From assembly GCA_016794735.1 (NCBI GenBank), contig JAEUJK010000637.1, forward strand, positions 1 through 5,607: a stretch of 5,607 nt of DNA, given 5' to 3'. The position numbers and the translations under genes are program-made. This document shows, piece by piece, positions 1-5,607 of this stretch. The DNA comes from Gemmatimonadota bacterium (GTDB lineage: Bacteria > Gemmatimonadota > Gemmatimonadetes > Gemmatimonadales > Gemmatimonadaceae). How positions within the stretch are numbered: the first letter of the stretch is position 1; the number at the start of each line of letters is the position of its first letter. The notes beneath the pieces are model-generated. The model saw nothing but the letters and a program-made list of their open reading frames with translations, was not told the origin of the DNA and did not search any database.

Positions 1-133
1 GCGCGAGGCCGATCATCCCGGTGCGACCATCCTCGGACAGCTCGAAGGTGACCTCGAATCCGAGCCCATTCACGTAGAACGCCCGCGCCAGCGCGAGATC
101 GTCTGCGGGGAGGATGGGCACGGCGCGTTCCAT
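1..133 (-). CDS. VOC-superfamily protein (glyoxalase/bleomycin-resistance-like), N-terminal 44 codons only
   Basis: The gene starts at the ATG at 133-131 and runs off the left edge of the window, so only 44 residues are visible. They begin MERAVPILPADDLALARAFY and continue with an NGLGFEVTFE stretch. This is the usual first beta-alpha-beta part of a VOC domain: a short strand, a D-L-x-x-A-x-x-F-Y helix, then a LGF turn into the next strand. Members of the superfamily include metal-dependent glyoxalases and dioxygenases as well as metal-free proteins that sequester drugs such as bleomycin. By eye the segment resembles the bleomycin-resistance type (AVPxL, then LGF), and Val5 stands where glyoxalase I has its first metal-ligand His. 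The start lies 5 bases beyond the stop of the upstream hydrolase, so the two are probably co-transcribed. Only a weak ribosome site (GGTAG, overlapping that stop codon) is seen, which suggests translational coupling. The fold is well supported; substrate and activity are unknown because most of the domain lies outside the window. Confidence 0.82.
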   Translation of the reverse strand, partial: MERAVPILPADDLALARAFYVNGLGFEVTFELSEDGRTGMIGLA

Positions 134-138
134 ATCGT

Positions 139-1149
139 CTACCGCGTGGCAGGAGCCGCCGGCGGCATCGCAGCCGCGGCGGCCCGAGCCTCCTTCACCA
201 TCCCGGTGACGGCGTCAATCACCGCGCTCGGCTGGTCCTTCTGGATGTAGTGCGTGCTGTTGGGGACGACGCGCTGGCTCCCCCGGGTCGAGTACTTCGC
301 GATCTCCTCGTGCAAGGTGACCCAGGTGCGATGGAACGCCGCCGCCGTTTCCGGCGGCATGCCCGGTCCCGCCATCGTGCTCGCCGTCAGGACGACGAGC
401 GGGGTGTCGCCTAACGACGTCCCGGCATCGCGGGCCTGGGCCAGGAACTGGGCCAGGTGATCGTAGATCCACGAGGTGTTGGCCACCGATGCATCGGACG
501 TTTGGCGCGCGAGCTGGGTCCGCGCCGCGGTGTCGGACACAAACGCTCCCGTGAGGCGATCGAGCCCGAGGAAGTGGATGGTCGGCAGCAGGCCGACGAC
601 CAGCTCGGCCGACTTGGGCAGTGGAGGCAGTCGCGTCATCTGGTCCTCGTGCGAGCCGTCCACGAGGACCAGTCCCGCCACCTCGGCGGGAAACCGGTGC
701 GCGTAGTGCCGCACGATCGGGCCACCCAGCGAGTGGCCCACCAGGACGTATGGGCCATGTTCGCCCGCGGCCGCCAGCGCCGCGCGCAGGTCGTCGACGA
801 TGGCCGTGGGCATCGGATCGACGCGCGGTGGATCACTCCACCCGGTACCCGCGCGATCGTACGAGCAGGTGCGCGTGGTGGCGGCGATCTGCGGTTGCAC
901 CGGGGACCACGACGACCAGCCGTGGTCGCCGAGCCCCGCCTCGAGGACCACGGTGGGTTGTCCCTCGCCCTGGCACAGGAGGTGAATGCGCCGTCCCGGC
1001 TGGACCTCCACCAGGCGCCCGGGCGCCGGGATCTTCGCGTCTGATCGACGCACGACGCGCGCCCACACACCGACGCACACGAGAAGCAGGACGAGGCCGA
1101 TCAGGCCGTACTTGAGGAGCTTGCCGATCCAGCGAAGAGGTGACGCCAT
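139..1149 (-). CDS. Membrane-anchored alpha/beta-hydrolase
   Basis: This 336-residue protein starts at ATG 1149-1147 and ends at TAG 141-139. Residues 12-30 are a single hydrophobic segment preceded by basic residues and followed by RVVRR. No signal-peptidase site is obvious, so it is probably an N-terminal inner-membrane anchor. The hydrolase domain follows: the strand TVVLEAGLGDHG at 66-77 (likely oxyanion-hole region), SYDRAGTGWSD at 96-106, and the nucleophile elbow GHSLGG at 138-143 with Ser140. Then come VLVDGSHEDQ at 161-170 and a C-terminal NSTHYIQKDQP segment with the probable catalytic His300. The loop after strand 7 (LVVLTASTMAGPG, 251-263) has no Asp or Glu in the usual acid position, so Asp164 after strand 6 is the likely acid. 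The protein ends in an Ala/Pro-rich tail (322-335). Family members are esterases, lactonases, dehalogenases and others; a Ser nucleophile favours ester or amide-type hydrolysis, but the substrate cannot be read. No purine-rich ribosome site precedes the start, which is unusual here. It lies 46 bases after the SusD-like gene and 5 bases before the VOC gene. Confidence 0.9.
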   Translation of the reverse strand: MASPLRWIGKLLKYGLIGLVLLLVCVGVWARVVRRSDAKIPAPGRLVEVQPGRRIHLLCQGEGQPTVVLEAGLGDHGWSSWSPVQPQIAATTRTCSYDRAGTGWSDPPRVDPMPTAIVDDLRAALAAAGEHGPYVLVGHSLGGPIVRHYAHRFPAEVAGLVLVDGSHEDQMTRLPPLPKSAELVVGLLPTIHFLGLDRLTGAFVSDTAARTQLARQTSDASVANTSWIYDHLAQFLAQARDAGTSLGDTPLVVLTASTMAGPGMPPETAAAFHRTWVTLHEEIAKYSTRGSQRVVPNSTHYIQKDQPSAVIDAVTGMVKEARAAAAAMPPAAPATR

Positions 1150-1166
1150 GGTGGATAGGATGGAAC

Positions 1167-1190
1167 GTGGGGCGCATCGACGCGCCCCAC
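1167..1190 (-). terminator. Perfect 9-bp GC-rich hairpin between the SusD-like gene and the hydrolase gene
   Basis: GTGGGGCGC (1167-1175) and GCGCCCCAC (1182-1190) form a perfect 9-bp stem with a 6-base loop. It begins 5 bases after the stop codon of the SusD-like gene and ends 17 bases before the hydrolase start. The position fits a transcript end, an attenuator or an mRNA 3'-end stabiliser for the receptor-lipoprotein pair. No run of T follows on the minus strand (the next bases are GTTCCATCC), so a classical intrinsic terminator is not proven. If it does terminate, the hydrolase needs a promoter inside the 3' end of the SusD-like gene, and I cannot identify one there. Confidence 0.45.
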
Positions 1191-1195
1191 CAAGG

Positions 1196-2473
1196 TCAGC
1201 CGTTCTTGAAGTTCGGGTTGTTGCGCGTTTCCACGTCGGGCAGCGGGATGCAGGTGAGGGTGCTGTACGTCTGTCCCTTGCGATTCACCCCACTCTGGAA
1301 CGGGATCCGCTTGCGCAGCATGTCAACATAACGCTGCCCCTCGCTGAAGAGCTGGCGACGGCGCTCCTCGAGCACCAGCGCCGTGATGTCCGTTCCGGTG
1401 GGCGGCACGGCCATCGGCGCGATGTTGGAGATCGCGCGCACGCGGTTGATCGCGTCGATCGCCCCCTGGCCACCCACGGCCTCGGCGAGGATCAACTGGG
1501 CTTCTGCATACGACGCGATCGGGAAGTTCACGGCCCCGGAACCGGTGAACTTCTGCTGCTGCCAGATCGGGGTGGAGTTGTCGGGCCCGACGCGTCGCAT
1601 GTCGTTGACGCGCACGCGCGGATCGGCCACGCCGTTCACCGTCAATCCGCGATAGTCCGGAGCGACCGAGAGGAAGTCATTCCGGACGGTCAGGTTGTAG
1701 AGGTGGTTCTCGCGCGCCGGTGTGGTCTCCGAGAACTCCGCGTTGCGAACGAAGCCCGCGGGAACGAGGGCTGCATCGGCCGCCGCACCCGTGAGGTTGC
1801 CCTGGTCGAGACGCACACGTGCGCGCCCCACCGTGGCCATGTTGCGCAAGCTCGCATCGTTGATCGCCGTCGCGACCTGGATGGCGGTCGCGAACTTCGC
1901 TTCCGCGATCGTGAACACCTGCTGCGGCGTCATCTTGGGGCCGTTGTCGAGCGCCATCTCGCACATCCCCTCGCCAAGCAGGGTGTGCATGTACCCGGAG
2001 TACGCCGCGGCCTCGGCGAGCATGCGCTGCCGATTGGGCACCTGCGCATCGGTGAAGGTCGCGAGCCGCTTGGCCAGGTCATCCAGCTGGAATCGCGCCT
2101 GCTGGGCGGGGGTGTAGAAGCCAAGGGACGTCGTCGCGCGCCCGTTGCCACAGCCGCCCGGTGCGCCCTTGATCTCGACGACGCCGCGCCATTCCCAGAT
2201 GTGGTTGTTGACGAAGCCGTTGGCCGACCAGTACTCGCCGGCGAGCATGCCGGCCGTTGCGGCGAATTCCACGAAAGCACACTGCGCCGTTTGCAGCGCG
2301 GCGGCCGAGAGAATCGGCATGATCGCCGGATCCGACAGCGCCGCCTCCTCGACGCGTCCCGGGTTCTCGACAGACAACAGCGAGTCGCAAGCCACGCAGA
2401 AGGTGGTGGCGGCGATCGTCGCGAAACGGATGGTCCGGCGGCCGAAGGCGCGCCGCGTCATGATGGAAGTCAT
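1196..2473 (-). CDS. SusD/RagB-like outer-membrane lipoprotein
   Basis: This 425-residue protein is predicted to be a surface-exposed lipoprotein that caps the neighbouring SusC-type barrel and captures ligand. The N terminus has basic residues (TRRAFGRR, 6-13), a short hydrophobic stretch and the candidate lipidation site CVAC with Cys29, followed by DSLLSVENPG, typical of mature SusD starts. The middle is helical and TPR-like (about 125-240). Three C-terminal family signatures are present: ASYAEAQLILAEA (320-332), the LEERRRQLFSEGQRYVDMLR type segment (368-387), and CIPLPDVETRNNPNF (408-422), matching the usual PIP..E...NP ending. It is shorter than classical SusD (about 550 residues), which probably means smaller ligand-binding loops. 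The ATG at 2473 is chosen because GGAGA (2485-2481) sits 7 bases upstream; the next Met (residue 5) would be too far from it. It starts 15 bases after the receptor stop codon, so the two form an operon. The ligand is unknown. Confidence 0.93.
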   Translation of the reverse strand: MTSIMTRRAFGRRTIRFATIAATTFCVACDSLLSVENPGRVEEAALSDPAIMPILSAAALQTAQCAFVEFAATAGMLAGEYWSANGFVNNHIWEWRGVVEIKGAPGGCGNGRATTSLGFYTPAQQARFQLDDLAKRLATFTDAQVPNRQRMLAEAAAYSGYMHTLLGEGMCEMALDNGPKMTPQQVFTIAEAKFATAIQVATAINDASLRNMATVGRARVRLDQGNLTGAAADAALVPAGFVRNAEFSETTPARENHLYNLTVRNDFLSVAPDYRGLTVNGVADPRVRVNDMRRVGPDNSTPIWQQQKFTGSGAVNFPIASYAEAQLILAEAVGGQGAIDAINRVRAISNIAPMAVPPTGTDITALVLEERRRQLFSEGQRYVDMLRKRIPFQSGVNRKGQTYSTLTCIPLPDVETRNNPNFKNG

Positions 2474-2474
2474 G

Positions 2475-2485
2475 GGAGCGTCTCC
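2475..2485 (-). promoter_or_regulatory. Ribosome-binding site of the SusD-like gene, inside a small inverted repeat
   Basis: On the minus strand GGAGA (2485-2481) lies three bases after the receptor's TAA stop (2491-2489) and decides the start at 2473. The GGAG can pair with CTCC (2478-2475) across a 3-base ACG loop, so the ribosome site could be partly masked until ribosomes finishing the receptor gene arrive. The ribosome site is well supported. The 4-bp hairpin is short and its regulatory role is only a suggestion. Confidence 0.6.
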
Positions 2486-2488
2486 GGC

Positions 2489-5400
2489 TTAGAAGCTGAG
2501 GCGGAAGGTGGTGACGAACGATGCGGTGGGCGGCATGATCGTCTGGAAGCCGTTGGACAACTGCCCGACGGCGCGGATTTCCGGATCCCACGTGTGACGG
2601 TCGGCGATGTCGACGTTGATGCGACCGTTGCGCGGGGTGCCCCATCCGTGTTGGGCGGTCCACAACATCGCCAGGTTGCGGCCGGCGACGTTGATCGACC
2701 CGCCCGAGGCGCCGAGACGCTTCACCCAGTTGGGGTTGAGCGCGTACGCCGCCGAGAGTTCACGCAGGCGGAGGAAGCCGGCCTTGTAGGTGCCCGGGGC
2801 GTCGGCCTCGATGGCCCGATAGGTCTGCAGCAGGGGATCGTCACGCGTGATGACGGCGCGTGTGGAGCCCTGGTTGTGCAAGGCGCGGATCTCGGTGTTC
2901 GACTGGATGTGGCCGCCGTTTCCGTCGACACGCGCATAGAGGCGCAGGTTGCCCCACAACGTCACGGTGGAGTTGATGCCCGCCTGCCACGTGGGTTGCG
3001 AGTGGCCCCAGAAGACACGGGGAGCGCTGCCACACGGCGTGTCCGGCCCGCCCTGCTCGAGGCCCTGGAGCCCGCGACCGCCGTCGCAGGTGGACGTGAG
3101 CACGGCACCGGTCGAGCTGAGCGTCGCGCTCCGCACCTTGTACATGAAGAAATCGGCAATCGACCAGCCGACGCGATTCTGCGCCTGGCCACCGCCGCCG
3201 ACCGTCAGGAAGGTCGTGCTTCCCATGTCCTCGATGCGATTGCCGTTGGACGCGAGCTGTGTGCCGAGCTCCCATGCCACGCGCCGACCTTCGAGCACGC
3301 GCAGGTTGAGCGTCAGTTCATCGCCCCACCCCTTCACCTTGCCGATGTTGATGACCTGCGACCCCGGGAAGCCGACGGACGGTGCAATCGGCGAGTTGAC
3401 GATGGCGTCGGTGATGTCGCGCCCGTAGTGCGTGTACGAGGCGTCGATGCGCCCATCGAACAACGTGGCCTCGAAGCCCATCTCCAACTCGGTGCTGCGC
3501 TCGGGCTTGAGCTCGGGGTTGCCGAACGACCCCGGGACGAGGCCCGGCTGGTTCTGGTAGCCGACGCTCGGGTCATACAGCCGCGCGGCATCGAACGTGC
3601 CCGGCTGCGTGCCCGCCGCTCCCATCGCGGCGCGGATCCGGAAGGTCTGCAGCTTGGGCACCTTGAACCACGGCTCCTCGCTCACGACCCACGAGCCACT
3701 GAGCTTCGGGTAATACGCGGCCTTGAAGTCGCGGCCGAAGGCGCTGTTGTCGTCGCCACGCAGGGCGGCGGTGACGAAGAGGCGGTTCTTCCACGCCACT
3801 TCCTGCTGGCCGAACACGCCCACGGTGGCATTCGCGACGTAGGTTTCGTCGCCGCTGCGCGTGGCGCCGCCCGACACCGTGGTGATCGGTCCGGCGGGGA
3901 ACGTGACGCCGCTTGCCGTGATGTTGCTCAGCTCGTTGCGATAGTGCTGCAACCCGACCGACGACGTGAAGCGCAGGTCGTCGCGCCATCCGTACTTGAG
4001 CGAGCCGGCGTAGTCGAGGGTGAGGAAGGTCCGGTTGGCGCGCGCCACCGACTTGCTCCCGAGCCCGTTCTGTCCGAGCGGATCCAATGAACCAAGCGGT
4101 TGCCGCGGATACAACGTCCAGTTGTTCTCGGCACTCACGTCGAGCCCGGTCACCAGGCGATGGGTGAACCACTCGCGCGGCGTGAACTGCATCGTGATCG
4201 ACGTCGTGGTGCGGTCGTTGTCCGCGTGGCTCTCGGCCGTCTCCCATTCCTCCGGCGGCGAGAAGCCGAAGCCGCGACGCACGCTGCTGAGCGTGAGCGG
4301 TGTGCCCCACACGAGGTTGCTGAAGGGATCGATGTCGATGGCCTGCTGCGCGAGGCGCACCCGGTCGCGGATGTGCCCGATCGAGCCCTGGATGCGCAGC
4401 GACTTCATGGCCAGCACATCGACGTTGGCGCGCGCCGTGAACTTCTTGTCCCAGTTGTGCTTCACGATGCCGACGTCATCGTCCCAGGCGCCGGAGAGGT
4501 AGTACCGGTTGGCATCGGTGCCGCCATTCAGCGAGCCGATGTAGCCCTGGTTCATGCCGTTGGTGAAGATCGGCCCCTTGCCGTTCGTCTTCTCGTACTC
4601 GTACAGGTTGACGCTGTCGATCGCGCCGGTGGTGGTGTTCCGGCCATAGAGGAAGCCGGCCCGGCCCTCGGGATCCATCATCCAGTTGGTGCCCTGGCGC
4701 GTGGTGAAGTCGAAGTTGGTCTTCCCCGACTTTCCGCGCTTGGTGATGATCTGGATCACGCCGTTGGAGGCCTCGGTGCCATACAGCGTCGAGGCGGCCG
4801 GGCCCTTGATGACCTCGATGGATTCGATGTCCTGCGGATTGATGTCGTTGAGCCGGCTGGCGCCGCCCCCGCCGCGTTGCGTCGGGCCGCGCGACACGTT
4901 GCCGTCGATGCGCACGCCGTCGATGTAGATGAGGGGCTCGTTGGAGAGCGAGAGGCTGCTCACCCCGCGCACGCGCAGCTGCGCGCCCGTGCCAACCTGG
5001 CCCGACGCCGGAAGCACGATGAGTCCCGAGGTGCGGGAGCCCATCAGCTGCTCGACGCTGCGCGCTGGCGCGAGTTGGAGTACCTCGGTGGCGCTGATCG
5101 ACTCGATCACGTTACCGACAGCGCGTCGCTGGGTCACGCCGCCGGTGCCGGTCACCACCACCTGGTCGAGCTGCAGCAGCCGCTGCGTCATCGCGAAGTC
5201 GGCAGTCACCGTCTGTCCCGCGCCGACGGTCAGCGTCCGTTGGGTCGGGGCGTACCCTACAAGTCGGACACGCACCACGACCGTCCCCGCCGGAACATTG
5301 GCGACGGTGTACTGGCCGTCATCACCAACGCGCGCGCCCACCGTCGCTCCTGTTCCCCCCGCCACCGAGACCGCGACCTCCGCGCCAACGAGCGGACGCT

Positions 5401-5512
5401 GGCTGGTGGAGTCGCGTACCGCACCACGTATGGTGCCTGTACCCTGTGCGTGTGCCGACCACGGCAGCACTGCGAGCGCGGCCACGAGCCACGCAATCGC
5501 TCGACGTGTCAT
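2489..5512 (-). CDS. SusC/RagA-family TonB-dependent outer-membrane receptor
   Basis: This 1007-residue receptor should import a ligand across the outer membrane using energy from TonB-ExbBD, with the downstream SusD-like protein as its lid. Numbered from the ATG at 5512: signal peptide 1-22 (MTRRAIAWL..., cleavage after AHA); carboxypeptidase-regulatory-like beta-sandwich about 24-110 (GTIRGAVRDSTSQRPLVGAEV, then DDGQYTVANVPAGTVVVRV); TonB box LDQVVVTGTGG at 115-125; plug about 126-260. The plug carries the SusC hallmarks LRVRGVSSLSLSNEPLIYIDG (179-199, given here in part) and DIESIEVIKGPAASTLYG (228-245). The barrel runs about 265-1007, with GNPELKPERSTELEMGFE (664-681) and a C-terminal Phe (FRLSF) as expected for BAM recognition. 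No STN domain is seen, so no sigma/anti-sigma signalling is implied. Length is normal for the family. The mature protein has only two cysteines, 809 and 827. The start at 5512 is preferred over the adjacent ATG at 5515 and over the upstream in-frame ATG at 5599, because of Shine-Dalgarno spacing and the signal peptide. The ligand is unknown. Confidence 0.96.
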   Translation of the reverse strand: MTRRAIAWLVAALAVLPWSAHAQGTGTIRGAVRDSTSQRPLVGAEVAVSVAGGTGATVGARVGDDGQYTVANVPAGTVVVRVRLVGYAPTQRTLTVGAGQTVTADFAMTQRLLQLDQVVVTGTGGVTQRRAVGNVIESISATEVLQLAPARSVEQLMGSRTSGLIVLPASGQVGTGAQLRVRGVSSLSLSNEPLIYIDGVRIDGNVSRGPTQRGGGGASRLNDINPQDIESIEVIKGPAASTLYGTEASNGVIQIITKRGKSGKTNFDFTTRQGTNWMMDPEGRAGFLYGRNTTTGAIDSVNLYEYEKTNGKGPIFTNGMNQGYIGSLNGGTDANRYYLSGAWDDDVGIVKHNWDKKFTARANVDVLAMKSLRIQGSIGHIRDRVRLAQQAIDIDPFSNLVWGTPLTLSSVRRGFGFSPPEEWETAESHADNDRTTTSITMQFTPREWFTHRLVTGLDVSAENNWTLYPRQPLGSLDPLGQNGLGSKSVARANRTFLTLDYAGSLKYGWRDDLRFTSSVGLQHYRNELSNITASGVTFPAGPITTVSGGATRSGDETYVANATVGVFGQQEVAWKNRLFVTAALRGDDNSAFGRDFKAAYYPKLSGSWVVSEEPWFKVPKLQTFRIRAAMGAAGTQPGTFDAARLYDPSVGYQNQPGLVPGSFGNPELKPERSTELEMGFEATLFDGRIDASYTHYGRDITDAIVNSPIAPSVGFPGSQVINIGKVKGWGDELTLNLRVLEGRRVAWELGTQLASNGNRIEDMGSTTFLTVGGGGQAQNRVGWSIADFFMYKVRSATLSSTGAVLTSTCDGGRGLQGLEQGGPDTPCGSAPRVFWGHSQPTWQAGINSTVTLWGNLRLYARVDGNGGHIQSNTEIRALHNQGSTRAVITRDDPLLQTYRAIEADAPGTYKAGFLRLRELSAAYALNPNWVKRLGASGGSINVAGRNLAMLWTAQHGWGTPRNGRINVDIADRHTWDPEIRAVGQLSNGFQTIMPPTASFVTTFRLSF

Positions 5513-5516
5513 CATT

Positions 5517-5521
5517 CCTCC
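5517..5521 (-). promoter_or_regulatory. Shine-Dalgarno site of the SusC-like gene (GGAGG, tandem ATG ATG)
   Basis: GGAGG reads on the minus strand at 5521-5517, followed by A and then two consecutive in-frame ATGs at 5515 and 5512. The first ATG is only 1 base away, too close for normal initiation. The second is 4 bases away, nearer to the usual spacing, and begins MTRRAIAWL, an ordinary signal-peptide n-region. The start at 5512 is therefore preferred. Confidence 0.75.
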
Positions 5522-5547
5522 GAGGTACATGTAGGAAGTCCCGCGCG

Positions 5548-5596
5548 CCGGACCGATGATGGCGTGCGCTAGGTTGCGGCCCGGACCGCATGGCGT
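5548..5596 (-). repeat. Imperfect direct repeat upstream of the SusC-like gene
   Basis: Two similar units lie in the leader: ACGCCATGCGGTCCGG (5596-5581) and ACGCCATCATCGGTCCGG (5565-5548). They share ACGCCAT and CGGTCCGG and differ by a small change in the middle. Their starts are 31 bases apart, close to three helical turns. The upstream unit overlaps the candidate -35 hexamer and the downstream unit lies beyond the candidate -10. That layout would suit a regulator binding site, but a chance or relic duplication in GC-rich DNA is also possible. Confidence 0.5.
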
Positions 5597-5599
5597 CAA
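5571..5599 (-). promoter_or_regulatory. Weak candidate sigma70-type promoter for the receptor operon
   Basis: TTGACG (5599-5594) is close to the consensus -35. At a 17-base spacing lies CAACCT (5576-5571), a poor -10. This leaves about 55-60 bases of leader before the receptor start at 5512. Only 95 bases upstream of that start are inside the window, so the true promoter may lie beyond the edge. The call rests mainly on the -35 hexamer and its position. Confidence 0.25.
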
Positions 5600-5607
5600 C
5601 CAAGTGC

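Noticed and set aside
457..1044. Plus-strand open frame of 195 codons antisense to the hydrolase
   Set aside because: The opposite strand has a complete alpha/beta-hydrolase with its motifs in order; this frame has no domain or ribosome site.
986..4090. Plus-strand open frame of 1034 codons antisense to the receptor and SusD-like genes
   Set aside because: It is codon-aligned with the real genes and stays open because they avoid TTA, CTA and TCA. Its translation is rich in Arg, His and Asp with no recognisable domain, and it runs from inside the hydrolase gene across two gene boundaries.
1196..5512. Calling the locus a polysaccharide-utilisation locus
   Set aside because: SusC/SusD pairs also import peptides and other compounds. 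No glycoside hydrolase, polysaccharide lyase, sulfatase or regulator is visible, so a glycan substrate is unsupported.
5526..5533. Palindrome TACATGTA just upstream of the receptor ribosome site
   Set aside because: It is a perfect 8-base palindrome, but the flanks do not extend the symmetry and there is no second copy. A chance occurrence is sufficient.
4100..5572. Plus-strand open frame of 490 codons antisense to the N-terminal half of the receptor
   Set aside because: Same codon-mirror effect in the same register; low-complexity Arg/Val/Ala/Gly-rich product with no domain, opposing an unmistakable SusC coding sequence.
5513..5599. Upstream in-frame starts for the receptor (ATG at 5599, 5530 and 5515)
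   Set aside because: The 5599 and 5530 starts lack a ribosome site and would put extra residues before a normal signal peptide; 5599 also overlaps the -35-like hexamer. The 5515 ATG is only 1 base from GGAGG.
1..5607. CRISPR arrays, tRNA or rRNA genes, insertion sequences
   Set aside because: Almost all of the window is accounted for by four coherent genes with short gaps. No regularly spaced repeats, transposase motifs or RNA-gene signatures were seen.

Overview
The window is a compact, same-direction block: all four recognisable genes lie on the minus strand, so transcription runs from high to low coordinates. The DNA is visibly GC-rich, and the sense genes almost avoid the codons TTA, CTA and TCA. 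The pairing of a SusC/RagA-type receptor with an unusually short SusD/RagB lipoprotein, in a GC-rich genome, suggests Gemmatimonadota or a similar GC-rich relative of the Bacteroidota lineage. This placement is an inference from protein style; no rRNA or other marker is present.

In transcription order: (1) positions 5607 to 5516 are a short leader with a weak candidate promoter, an imperfect direct repeat and a strong Shine-Dalgarno sequence. (2) 5512-2489 encodes a 1007-residue TonB-dependent outer-membrane receptor of the SusC/RagA family. It has a signal peptide, a carboxypeptidase-regulatory-like domain, a TonB box, a plug, a barrel and a terminal Phe. (3) Fifteen bases later, 2473-1196 encodes a 425-residue SusD/RagB-like lipoprotein, the expected surface lid of the receptor. 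(4) After a perfect 9-bp hairpin, 1149-139 encodes a membrane-anchored alpha/beta hydrolase with a GHSLGG nucleophile elbow. (5) Five bases further, 133-1 holds the first 44 codons of a VOC-fold (glyoxalase/bleomycin-resistance-like) protein, cut by the window edge.

Role: the SusC/SusD pair should bind a ligand at the cell surface and import it into the periplasm using TonB energy. The ligand cannot be named, because no glycosidase, peptidase or regulator is visible in the window. The hydrolase and VOC protein are tightly linked to each other, with a 5-base gap, and may act on an imported ester-like compound or be an independent unit behind the hairpin. I see no mobile element, CRISPR array, tRNA or rRNA. 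The window is best read as an ordinary nutrient-uptake locus with some details worth checking. I do not see convincing evidence for a wholly new system.
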